Positions 34,509 to 42,286 of a stretch of 64,000 nt of DNA are shown piece after piece. The stretch is from Altererythrobacter lutimaris. Its GTDB lineage: Bacteria; Pseudomonadota; Alphaproteobacteria; Sphingomonadales; Sphingomonadaceae. Each line of letters opens with the position of its first letter. Within the stretch, counting starts at the first letter, position 1. The stretch is from positions 2,020,693 through 2,084,692 of the forward strand of contig NZ_JABWTA010000001.1 of assembly GCF_013371495.1 (NCBI RefSeq). The letters are read 5' to 3'. The notes under the pieces are model-generated. The model ran no database searches. It saw only the letters and a program-made list of their open reading frames with translations, and was not told the DNA's origin. Made by a program: the position numbers and the translations under genes.

Positions 34509-35693
34509 ATGACAGCTTCGGCTGAAGCCATAACCGATCGTCACGGGATGGACGCAGAGACCTTCGATCAGTTTCGCACCCAGCTTGACCGCTATGTGCA
34601 CGAGCGCCTGATCCCTGCCGAGCCGCACGTGCTTGAGCAGAATGGCGTGCCGTCGGACATCCTTGATGAAATGCGCGCAATGGGCATGTTTGGCCTCACC
34701 ACGCCGGAAGAATTCGGCGGCGCGGGTATGAACATCCCGCAATATGTCGAAGCGATCCGCACGCTTGCGCAGGCTCACCCGGCGTTTCGCTCGATCATCT
34801 CGATCAATCTCGGCATGGTCTGCAGCGCGATCAAGAATAGCGGGACTGAAGCCCAAAAGGCGCATTGGTTGCCGCGTATTGCCAGCGGAGAGATCGCGTG
34901 TTTCGGGCTAACGGAACCGGGCTCTGGCAGTGACAGTGCGGCAATGGCGACTACCGCCAAGCCTTCAGGCAATGGCTATGTCTTGAACGGTTCCAAGCGC
35001 TACATCACCAATGCCGGGCAAGCAAAGCTCGCCTTGATCATGGCGCGCACCAATGACAAGGCTTTACCGAAGAACGCGCATGTAAGCGCCTTCCTTGTGC
35101 CGATGGACGCTCAAGGAATTTCCGTCGGAAAGCCGGACAAGAAGATGGGTCAGGATGGCTCCAATATCTGCGACATTTACATGGACGATGTGCAAGTCGA
35201 TGGCGATGCGCTGCTCGGCGGCGAGGAAGGCAGAGGCTTTGCGACCGCCATGCAGAGCTTGGATAACGGACGACTATCGGTAGCGGCAGCAAGCTGCGGC
35301 TATGCCAGCCGTATACTCAAGACAGCGACACGCTATGCGACAGAGCGCAAGGCGTTCGGCGAGCCGATTGCCAACTTCCAGCTGATTCAGGCGATGCTCG
35401 CTGACAGCCAGGCTGAGCTCTATGCGGCAGAATGCATGCTGCGCGATGCTGCGGCCAAGGCCAATGAAGGCAAAGCGATCATCGAATGCGCGAGCGCCAA
35501 GATGTTCGCGAGCGAGATGTGCGGACGGGTGGCCGACCGCTGTGTCCAGATCCATGGCGGCGCCGGGTATTTGGCCGAGTACGAAGCGGAGCGCTTCTAT
35601 CGGGACTCCCGTATTTACCGCATCTATGAAGGCACGACGCAGATCATGCAGCTGGTGATTGCGAAGCAAATGCTGCGGAATTTTGAAGTTTGA
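34509..35693 (+). CDS. Acyl-CoA dehydrogenase
   Basis: A 394-residue FAD-dependent acyl-CoA dehydrogenase. The FAD/substrate motif is CFGLTEPGSGSDSAA near 140, the helical QLIQAMLADSQAELYAAECM lies near 295, and the catalytic Glu is in YRIYEGTTQIMQLVIAKQ near 370. I use ATG 34509, preceded by AGGGAGAG. An upstream ATG at 34473 is also in frame. It is the first gene of an acyl-CoA catabolic set that continues to 39123, interrupted by the 76-bp palindrome copy 2. Confidence 0.93.
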   Translation: MTASAEAITDRHGMDAETFDQFRTQLDRYVHERLIPAEPHVLEQNGVPSDILDEMRAMGMFGLTTPEEFGGAGMNIPQYVEAIRTLAQAHPAFRSIISINLGMVCSAIKNSGTEAQKAHWLPRIASGEIACFGLTEPGSGSDSAAMATTAKPSGNGYVLNGSKRYITNAGQAKLALIMARTNDKALPKNAHVSAFLVPMDAQGISVGKPDKKMGQDGSNICDIYMDDVQVDGDALLGGEEGRGFATAMQSLDNGRLSVAAASCGYASRILKTATRYATERKAFGEPIANFQLIQAMLADSQAELYAAECMLRDAAAKANEGKAIIECASAKMFASEMCGRVADRCVQIHGGAGYLAEYEAERFYRDSRIYRIYEGTTQIMQLVIAKQMLRNFEV

Positions 35694-35711
35694 ATTTTGG
35701 TTAGTACCTAG

Positions 35712-35787
35712 CCACCCGCTTCCTCCACCCTTCCACCCGGAACCTACCGGGATAAAATCCGGGTGGAAGGGTGGAGGGAGCGGGTGG
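35712..35787. repeat. 76-bp intergenic palindrome, copy 2 of 3
   Basis: Arms 35712-35741 and 35758-35787 with a 16-nt loop (TACCGGGATA core). Arm position 9 is T paired with A, where copy 1 has G paired with C. Position 10 is a G-T wobble. It lies between the dehydrogenase stop and the CoA-transferase start, ending 26 nt before the ATG. Confidence 0.95.
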
Positions 35788-35813
35788 CAATGGCACAACA
35801 ACAAAGGACCTAA

Positions 35814-37058
35814 ATGTACCAGCTCCTTTCCAGCCTATCGCTGATCGAAGTATCAAGCTTTGTCGCCTCGCCCACTGTAGGCCTTTATTGCGCGCAAATG
35901 GGCGCTGAAGTGATCCGCGTCGACCACAAGGCTGGCGGGCTCGATTACGACCGCTTCATGCTGACAGAAGAGGGCCGCTCGCTAAGCTGGGAGAACCTCA
36001 ATCGCGCGAAGAAATCTGTCGCGCTTGACTTGCGCTCAGCTGAGGGACGCGAGCTGTGCGTCGAGCTGGCCCGCAAGACCGGACAGCTGGTTACCAATCT
36101 GCCTGAGCAGAGCTTCCTCAAGCATTCCGTCCTGGAAGACGGTCGCCCGGACATGGTGAGCGTGCGGATCATGGGTTGGCATGACGGGCGCCAGGCAATG
36201 GACTTCACAGTCAACGCGGCGAGCGGATACCCCCTGATGACCGGACCTGAGGAATGGCCAGAGGGATTAGACTCGGAAACCGCACCGCCGATCAATCAGG
36301 TCATGCCCGCATGGGATTTCATCACCGGCGCGTACTCCGCTTTCGCGCTGCTCGCGGCATTGCGCCACCGCGATGCAACCGGTGAAGGCAGCGAAGTGCG
36401 CATACCTTTGGGCGATGTCGCTATCGGCACGCTCGCCAACTCCGGCGGCATGGCGGAGATGCTTTACCGAGGTGCGGACCGCGAGCGGCTCGGCAATGCA
36501 ATCTGGGGCGCATTTGGAAGAGACTTCCGCGCCAAAGATGGCACCCGTTTCATGGTGGCAGCTCTGACACCCAAACAATGGAGCGGGCTCGTCGAAGCGT
36601 TCAAACTTGCTGACGAGATCGCAAAGCTCGAAGCTGAAATCGGGGTAGACTTCTCGTCCGGCGACGAGCCGCGCTTCACACATCGCGCCCGGTTGTTCGA
36701 GCTCTTCCAAACGGTCGCAGAGCAGCATGACTACTCTGAGCTGGCCAAACGCATGGCCGCTCAAGGCTGCACGTTCGAGCGCTATCGCACCGCATTTGAA
36801 GCGGCGAATGATCCTGAGCTGGTCGCAAACAATCCGCTTTTCGGTCCCTCGCCTGCCAACCCGTCTGGGTTCGAATATCCCGCGACACGCAGCTTTGCGA
36901 ACATGCCGGCTCGCGAGGCAGGCGACCCCAAGCCAGCGCCTTATCTGGGTGAGCATAGCGAGGAAGTGCTCAGCGAAAGACTGGGCCTTTCCTCCGGCGC
37001 AATCGGCAAGCTGATCGATGCGGGGATTGTGGAACTGAGTGACAAGGACAAGAGATGA
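35814..37058 (+). CDS. CaiB/BaiF-type CoA transferase
   Basis: A 414-residue family III CoA transferase that moves CoA between carboxylates through an enzyme-bound anhydride. The expected catalytic Asp is in PAWDFITGAYSAFALLAAL near 168. The N-terminal VSSFVASPTVGLYCAQMGAE resembles the usual glycine/alanine strand, and NLNRAKKSVALDLRSAEGRE is the family motif. Its stop overlaps the thiolase start by 4 nt. The acid partner is unknown. The MaoC-type hydratase downstream makes an unsaturated or dicarboxylic acyl-CoA plausible. Confidence 0.92.
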   Translation: MYQLLSSLSLIEVSSFVASPTVGLYCAQMGAEVIRVDHKAGGLDYDRFMLTEEGRSLSWENLNRAKKSVALDLRSAEGRELCVELARKTGQLVTNLPEQSFLKHSVLEDGRPDMVSVRIMGWHDGRQAMDFTVNAASGYPLMTGPEEWPEGLDSETAPPINQVMPAWDFITGAYSAFALLAALRHRDATGEGSEVRIPLGDVAIGTLANSGGMAEMLYRGADRERLGNAIWGAFGRDFRAKDGTRFMVAALTPKQWSGLVEAFKLADEIAKLEAEIGVDFSSGDEPRFTHRARLFELFQTVAEQHDYSELAKRMAAQGCTFERYRTAFEAANDPELVANNPLFGPSPANPSGFEYPATRSFANMPAREAGDPKPAPYLGEHSEEVLSERLGLSSGAIGKLIDAGIVELSDKDKR

Positions 37059-38281
37059 CCAGAAGAGCCGCTATCGTATCGCCGATCCGCACGCCCGTCG
37101 GGCGTTTTCTTGGAACGCTCGCGCCACTGAATGCAGGCGAGCTTGGCGCGATCATCCTGAAAGCCCTGGTTGAGCGCAGCGGGATCGATCCCGAACGGGT
37201 CGACGATGTCGTTTTCAGTCAGGGATATGGCAATGCGGAAGCGCCCGCCATCGGTCACTGGAGCTGGCTCGCCGCAGGACTGCCTTTGGAAGTGCCCGGC
37301 TATCAATTGGATCGCCGCTGCGGCTCCGGGCTCCAAGCGGTCGCCAATGCCGCAATGATGGTCGAAACCGGAATGGCCGATGTTGTGGTCGCAGGCGGCT
37401 GTGAAAGCATGTCCAGTGTCGAGCATTACACAACCGACCTACGCAGAGGTGTGCGCATGGGCGACATGACGCTGCATGATCGTCTGTCGCGCGGCCGCTT
37501 GATGAGCCAGCCGATCGAGCGCTTTGGTGTCATCACCGGGATGATCGAGACCGCAGAGAACCTCGCGAAGGATTATCACATTAGCCGCGAACAGGCAGAT
37601 GAATATGCGGTGCGCTCGCATCAAAACGCCGCAGCGGCATGGGATGCGGGCAAGTTTGATGCGCAGCTCGTTTCGGTCGAAGTCCCACAGCGACGCAAGG
37701 ACCCGATCATCTTTGGGCGCGACGAAGGCTACCGCAGCGATGCGTCTATGGAGACGCTGGGGGCTCTGCGCCCGATTGACGGGAAGCGCGATCCGGAAGC
37801 GATCGTCACTGCCGGCAATGCAAGCCAGCAAAACGATGCGGCTGCGGCCTGCCTGGTGGTCGCGGAGGACAAGCTCGAAGAACTGTGCCTTGAACCCATG
37901 CTGTGGTTTGGCGGCTGGGCAGCGGCGGGCTGCGACCCCTCGCGCATGGGCATCGGGCCGGTTCCAGCCGTCGAGCGCTTGTTCGAGCGGCGCGGCGTCA
38001 GCTGGGACGATATCGGACTGGTTGAACTCAATGAGGCTTTCGCGCCGCAGGTGCTTGCCGTGCTGAAGGGTTGGGGCTGGTCGGACGATGACAGCCGCCG
38101 TGATATCCTCAATGTCAACGGCTCGGGCATCTCGCTGGGCCACCCGATTGGCGCGACCGGCGGCCGCATCCTCGCAGACATGGCGCATGAAATGCACCGC
38201 CGCGAGGTTCGTTACGGGCTTGAGACGATGTGCATTGGTGGCGGGCAAGGCATTGCAGCTGTATTCGAGCGCGCCACATGA
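37055..38281 (+). CDS. Thiolase (acetyl-CoA C-acyltransferase)
   Basis: A 408-residue thiolase. The nucleophile Cys is in YQLDRRCGSGLQAV near 91, GHPIGATGGRI near 353 supplies the catalytic His, and CIGGGQG near 391 the second Cys. It cleaves or forms a beta-ketoacyl-CoA. ATGA overlaps link it to both neighbours, so CoA transferase, thiolase and hydratase are one translational unit. Confidence 0.94.
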   Translation: MTRRAAIVSPIRTPVGRFLGTLAPLNAGELGAIILKALVERSGIDPERVDDVVFSQGYGNAEAPAIGHWSWLAAGLPLEVPGYQLDRRCGSGLQAVANAAMMVETGMADVVVAGGCESMSSVEHYTTDLRRGVRMGDMTLHDRLSRGRLMSQPIERFGVITGMIETAENLAKDYHISREQADEYAVRSHQNAAAAWDAGKFDAQLVSVEVPQRRKDPIIFGRDEGYRSDASMETLGALRPIDGKRDPEAIVTAGNASQQNDAAAACLVVAEDKLEELCLEPMLWFGGWAAAGCDPSRMGIGPVPAVERLFERRGVSWDDIGLVELNEAFAPQVLAVLKGWGWSDDDSRRDILNVNGSGISLGHPIGATGGRILADMAHEMHRREVRYGLETMCIGGGQGIAAVFERAT

Positions 38282-39123
38282 GCGCATGGGACACGTGGAT
38301 CGGGCGTGAAACTCGCTCAAGCGATGTTCTCACCGCCTCTTTGGCGGCGCGCTGGCTGGGCATGTTTGATTTGGATCCGTCTGAACCGCTTCCTCAGGGC
38401 ATCCATCTCTGTCTTTGCGTGCCAGACGCGGCCCAAGCTGCATTGGGAGAAGATGGACATCCCGCGCGCGATGCTAGCGAAGCGAGCTTCTTCCCGCCGC
38501 TCCCGCTCCCGCGCCGGATGTGGGCGGCAAGCGAGATCGAATTCCTACACCCAACAAGCGTCGGGGCGCTGATCGGCAGGTCAAGCCGCATCGTTTCGGT
38601 TACGGAGAAGGAAGGCTCGACCGGCAAGCTCGGCTTTGTCGAGGTTGAACACGTGACAAGTGCAGACGGTGTTGAAGCCATACGCGAAGTGCAAACGCTG
38701 GTCTATCGCGATGCCGTGGCCGCTGATGCGCCCCTGTCGCCGCCCAAGCCAATTAGCGGAGCCTTTGATCCCACCGGCTGGGATGCTCACGAGACTCTGA
38801 CCCCCGATCCGCGCTTGCTGTTTCGCTATTCCGCGCTGACCTTCAACACGCACCGCATTCATTATGATTTGCCTTATGCACGCGACGTCGAGCGCTATCG
38901 TGGTCTCGTCGTCCATGGCCCCTTGATGGCGAGCTTGCTGCTGCAAACGGCAGCGCGCGAATATGGCGAGAACAGCCTCAAGTCTTTCACTTTTCGAGCG
39001 GTCAGCCCGGCGATCGCGGACGAGCCGCTACACCTGGCTATGCGTGAAACCGGGGATGGCTTGGAGCTCGGCACATTCGCTTCCGACGGACGTCAGTGCG
39101 TGAAGGCCAGCGCGACGCTTTAG
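38278..39123 (+). CDS. MaoC-type acyl-CoA hydratase (mesaconyl/itaconyl-C4-CoA hydratase-like)
   Basis: A 281-residue double-hot-dog protein: an N-terminal FAS1-like dehydratase domain (about 1-150) and a C-terminal MaoC domain with the hydratase region SALTFNTHRIHYDLPYA near 195 and VVHGPLMASLLLQ near 223. This layout matches hydratases acting on mesaconyl- or itaconyl-type CoA esters. It starts inside the thiolase stop and closes the operon that begins with the dehydrogenase. The whole set could degrade a short branched or dicarboxylic acid, but the substrate is inference. Confidence 0.88.
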   Translation: MSAWDTWIGRETRSSDVLTASLAARWLGMFDLDPSEPLPQGIHLCLCVPDAAQAALGEDGHPARDASEASFFPPLPLPRRMWAASEIEFLHPTSVGALIGRSSRIVSVTEKEGSTGKLGFVEVEHVTSADGVEAIREVQTLVYRDAVAADAPLSPPKPISGAFDPTGWDAHETLTPDPRLLFRYSALTFNTHRIHYDLPYARDVERYRGLVVHGPLMASLLLQTAAREYGENSLKSFTFRAVSPAIADEPLHLAMRETGDGLELGTFASDGRQCVKASATL

Positions 39124-39145
39124 TTTTTCGGCCATCGCCACCCAC

Positions 39146-39943
39146 TCAATCCATCGAATAGTTCGGGATAGGCCGAAGCACCCCATATTCTTCCTCAAAC
39201 GGCTCATGGTCCAACTCGGGAAAATCCAGTTCCGGTGGATCGATATGCGTATCCGGCAGACGGTCGAGCAAATCGCGCACCAGCGTAAGCCGTCCCCGCT
39301 TCTGATCGTTGAAATCAACCAGCGTCCACGGCGCGTGATCAGTGTGGGTCGCCGCCAGCATCTCCTCGCGCGCGTCAGTGTAGGCCTGGTACTTGTCGCG
39401 CGCAGCCAGATCGATAGGTGAGAGTTTCCAGCGCTTCAGCGGGTCTTCCAGGCGTTCGCGCAGCCGCTCTTCCTGATTGTCCTGATCAGTCGTTAGCCAG
39501 TATTTGAACAGCAGGAATCCGTCATCGACGAGCTGTTTTTCAAATACCGGCGCCTGCTGGAGAAACGCCTCAACCTGTGCGTCGTCCGCAAACCCCATGA
39601 CTTTCTCGACCCCGGCGCGGTTATACCAGCTGCGGTCGAACAGCACGATCTCGCCAGCGTTCGGCAGATGCTTGATATAGCGCTGGAAATACCACTGCGT
39701 TTGCTCATCCTCGGAAGGTTTGGAAAGCGCAACGATGTGACATTGACGCGGGTTCAAGCGCTGACTGACCGCGCGGATAGCGCCGCCTTTGCCCGCAGTA
39801 TCCCGGCCTTCAAACAGGACAACGATGCGCACGCCCGTCGCTCTTGCCCACCGCGCCATCGCGACAAGCTCCAGCTCCAATGGCTCCAGCAGCTCTTCGT
39901 ATTCCTTGCGCTTCAGTTTGCCTTTGCGGCCGCCATTCCCCAT
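39146..39943 (-). CDS. ppk2: Polyphosphate kinase 2
   Basis: A 265-residue PPK2-family kinase that transfers phosphate between polyphosphate and nucleotides. Walker A is LFEGRDTAGKGGAIRAV near 46, the lid/Walker B region is VLFDRSWYNRAGVEKVMGF near 108, and KYWLTTDQDNQEERL near 150 is typical of the single-domain class. I start at ATG 39943, with GAGAGGA 7 nt upstream, rather than at 39964. It is divergent from phhA. Confidence 0.92.
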   Translation of the reverse strand: MGNGGRKGKLKRKEYEELLEPLELELVAMARWARATGVRIVVLFEGRDTAGKGGAIRAVSQRLNPRQCHIVALSKPSEDEQTQWYFQRYIKHLPNAGEIVLFDRSWYNRAGVEKVMGFADDAQVEAFLQQAPVFEKQLVDDGFLLFKYWLTTDQDNQEERLRERLEDPLKRWKLSPIDLAARDKYQAYTDAREEMLAATHTDHAPWTLVDFNDQKRGRLTLVRDLLDRLPDTHIDPPELDFPELDHEPFEEEYGVLRPIPNYSMD

Positions 39944-39983
39944 TCGCAATTCCTCTCTGGTCACTGAGCTTCACGCTTGGTAT

Positions 39984-39993
39984 AGTTGCAACT
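39984..39993. promoter_or_regulatory. Palindrome upstream of phhA
   Basis: AGTTGCAACT is a perfect 10-bp inverted repeat, set in a larger imperfect one (ATAGTT...AACTAT), ending 6 nt before the phhA ATG and in the 56-bp divergent gap with ppk2. It could be an operator for a phenylalanine-responsive regulator. None is encoded nearby. Confidence 0.3.
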
Positions 39994-39999
39994 GTAACT

Positions 40000-40941
40000 A
40001 TGGCTACAATGACAACCGATACGCTGGATTACACAGTCCTGCCCGATTTGCCGGCGGATGTCTTTACTGCGCCGCTGCAAAAACCTGCGCATGTCAGCGA
40101 TGACTGGCTTGAACCTGCACAAACGCAATATTCCTCTGAAGACGATGCAATCTGGAACGATTTGTTCGCACGCCAGATGGAAGTGTTGCCGGGCCGCGCG
40201 GCAAGTGCCTTCATGGCGGGGCTGGAAAAGCTGGATTTAGGGCGCGGCGGTGTGCCTGACTTTGGCAAAATGTCGGAAGAGCTCACCGCTCTGACCGGCT
40301 GGAGCGTGGTGCCGGTGCCGATGCTGATCCCGGACCACGTCTTCTTCTGGCACTTGGCCAATCGCCGCTTCCCTGCGGGCAATTTCATCCGCACGCGAGA
40401 AACCTTCGACTACATTCAGGAACCCGACGTCTTCCACGACGTGTTCGGCCATGTGCCCATGCTCACTGATCCGGTGTTTGCCGATTACATGCAGGAGTAT
40501 GGCCGAGCGGGATGGAAAGCGATGCGTTACAACCGGCTGAAAGCGCTCGGCTCGCTCTATTGGTATACGGTCGAATTCGGGCTCATCGAAGAGGCCCCTG
40601 ACGACATCCGCGCTTATGGCGCGGGCATTCTCTCAGGCCCCACTGAAGTTATCTTCGCCACCGAGGCCGAAAGCCCCAATCGCATCATGCTCAATGTCGA
40701 TCGCGTCATGCGCACCGACTATGTCATCAGCGATCTGCAGCCGACCTATTTTGTCATCGAGAGCTTTGAGGATCTGTACCGTCAGACCGTCGAGCGGGAC
40801 TTCGACCGACTTTATCGCAATCTCTCGCCGGCTTTCACTTACGCGAATTCAGCGGTTATCGACGTTGACAATGTCCTTCATCGCGGCACGCAAGAGTATC
40901 TACTGCGCGGCGGACGCGGATCAGGTGCGAAACCGGTTTGA
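40000..40941 (+). CDS. phhA: Phenylalanine 4-monooxygenase
   Basis: A 313-residue pterin- and iron-dependent enzyme converting phenylalanine to tyrosine. The iron ligands are in PDVFHDVFGHVPML (two His, near 150) and YTVEFGLIEE (Glu, near 198). FFWHLANRRFPAGNFIRTRE is the conserved lead-in. The bacterial catalytic domain is complete and no ACT regulatory domain is present. The start may be ATG 40000 or 40009. The 4a-carbinolamine dehydratase partner is not in the window. Confidence 0.94.
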   Translation: MATMTTDTLDYTVLPDLPADVFTAPLQKPAHVSDDWLEPAQTQYSSEDDAIWNDLFARQMEVLPGRAASAFMAGLEKLDLGRGGVPDFGKMSEELTALTGWSVVPVPMLIPDHVFFWHLANRRFPAGNFIRTRETFDYIQEPDVFHDVFGHVPMLTDPVFADYMQEYGRAGWKAMRYNRLKALGSLYWYTVEFGLIEEAPDDIRAYGAGILSGPTEVIFATEAESPNRIMLNVDRVMRTDYVISDLQPTYFVIESFEDLYRQTVERDFDRLYRNLSPAFTYANSAVIDVDNVLHRGTQEYLLRGGRGSGAKPV

Positions 40942-40945
40942 TCTT

Positions 40946-41203
40946 TTAGTCTGAAAGACGGCTCTGACGCAGGTACACGACACCTGCAAGTACAGCGCTG
41001 GCGCTGACAAGAGCGGCGATGCAGGCAAGAGCGCTCAGCCCGCCGATAAACGATCCGCTATTCGCAAGAATGCCGGAGATCACAGCAACGACCGCGCCGA
41101 TACCGACATGCTTCAGCACACCGCCACGGTCTTCGATCCGCGCGATGATTGTCGCGATCCAACCGAGCAATGCGCCCAAAAATGTCAGCACGAGAAGTGC
41201 CAT
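40946..41203 (-). CDS. Small membrane protein, GlsB/YeaQ/YmgE-like
   Basis: An 85-residue protein with three hydrophobic helices and Gly-rich GALLGWIATIIARIED and GIGAVVAVISGILA segments, resembling the transglycosylase-associated YeaQ/YmgE stress-protein family. A GGAAC-N17-TGTT promoter of the general-stress sigma type precedes it, which fits a stress role. It ends 4 bp from the phhA stop. Confidence 0.7.
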   Translation of the reverse strand: MALLVLTFLGALLGWIATIIARIEDRGGVLKHVGIGAVVAVISGILANSGSFIGGLSALACIAALVSASAVLAGVVYLRQSRLSD

Positions 41204-41235
41204 GCGATAATCGTCCTTGTGTGTCCTAATTTCGT

Positions 41236-41261
41236 AACACGCCGCGCTGCGGTTTGGTTCC
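41236..41261 (-). promoter_or_regulatory. Candidate EcfG (general stress sigma) promoter
   Basis: On the minus strand GGAAC (41261-41257) is followed after 17 nt by TGTT (41239-41236), 33 nt before the ATG at 41203. Alphaproteobacterial EcfG promoters read GGAAC, 16-17 nt, CGTT. Only the first -10 base differs. Confidence 0.5.
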
Positions 41262-41285
41262 GACAGAGTTGATCGCGCGTTTACT

Positions 41286-42080
41286 TTACATAAAGATCAG
41301 CAATCCTGCACCCAGCAAAACACGATAGATCACAAAGACCATCATCGAGGCTTTCTTGAGGAAATTCATAAGGAAAGCCATGGTAAGGAACGCGGAAACA
41401 AAGGTCAGACCGCCAGCGATCAAGGCATCGGCCTGCATCTGCGCGGAAGCCTCTGCCAGGTCGAACGCGATGAGAATACCTGCACCTGCAACCGCTGGCA
41501 TCGACAAAAGGAACGAGAATCGCGCAGCCTCGACCCGCTGGTATCCAAGGAAGCGCGCCATCGTCATTGTCACACCCGACCGGCTGGTGCCCGGTATCAA
41601 CGCCATCGCCTGTGCGAGACCGACGAGGACAGCATCGCGCAAAGTGAGTTGCTCGTAAGTCTTCTCTTGTTTGCCCAAGTGGTCTGCAACGCCCAGAAAA
41701 ATGCCGAATACGATCAGATTAATGCCCACCAGTGTGGTTGATCGGAAACTGTCGAGCACATCGAGCGCATAGAATGCGCCGCCGAGCAGAACGGCAGGGA
41801 TCGTCCCGATAACGATCCACCAGAACAGGCTCTTTTGATGCGGATCGTCGGCGAGACCAACATTGGAGAGTCCGCCACGCACGAGGCCCAGCGCGTCGCG
41901 CCAGAAATACATGATGATCGCAAGCAGCGATCCCACATGCACCGCCACATCGATTAGTGGACCTTGATCGCGGAATTCGGTCAGTTTCGGGATCAGGATC
42001 AGGTGCCCTGACGAAGAAATCGGCAGGAATTCCGTGATGCCTTGAACAATGGCGATGATGAGGAGCTGTAGCAGGTCCAT
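41286..42080 (-). CDS. uppP: Undecaprenyl-diphosphate phosphatase
   Basis: A 264-residue inner-membrane phosphatase recycling the lipid carrier for peptidoglycan and other glycans (BacA family). The signature motifs are GITEFLPISSSGHLILIPK near 15-33 and ALIPGTSRSGVTMTMARFLG near 160. About eight helices are visible. Palindrome copy 3 lies 59 nt upstream of its start. Confidence 0.96.
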   Translation of the reverse strand: MDLLQLLIIAIVQGITEFLPISSSGHLILIPKLTEFRDQGPLIDVAVHVGSLLAIIMYFWRDALGLVRGGLSNVGLADDPHQKSLFWWIVIGTIPAVLLGGAFYALDVLDSFRSTTLVGINLIVFGIFLGVADHLGKQEKTYEQLTLRDAVLVGLAQAMALIPGTSRSGVTMTMARFLGYQRVEAARFSFLLSMPAVAGAGILIAFDLAEASAQMQADALIAGGLTFVSAFLTMAFLMNFLKKASMMVFVIYRVLLGAGLLIFM

Positions 42081-42139
42081 GGCGCGCAGCCTGTCATGCT
42101 TGCAGGCGAGTAAGTCAATTCATAATTTGGACGACCTAG

Positions 42140-42215
42140 CCACCCGCGCCCTCCGCCCTTCCACCCGGAGCGTACCGGGATATCATCCGGGTGGAAGGGC
42201 GGAGGGCGCGGGCGA
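42140..42215. repeat. 76-bp intergenic palindrome, copy 3 of 3
   Basis: Arms 42140-42169 and 42186-42215, 16-nt loop with TACCGGGATA. Compared with copy 1, an A-T pair in the stem is G-C here (CTCCGCCC with GGGCGGAG). The outermost three positions are frayed. It lies upstream of uppP, between two minus-strand genes. Confidence 0.92.
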
Positions 42216-42229
42216 CTGGGTTTGTGGCC

Positions 42230-42263
42230 AAAAAAGAAACGGGCCGCTCTCTCGAGCGACCCG
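42230..42263 (-). terminator. Terminator of the M13 peptidase gene
   Basis: On the minus strand CGGGTCGCTC (42263-42254) pairs with GAGCGGCCCG (42249-42240) around GAGA, followed by TTTCTTTTTT. It lies 24 nt past the stop codon. Confidence 0.85.
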
Positions 42264-42286
42264 CTGCTTTCATCCAAGCCTCAGTA

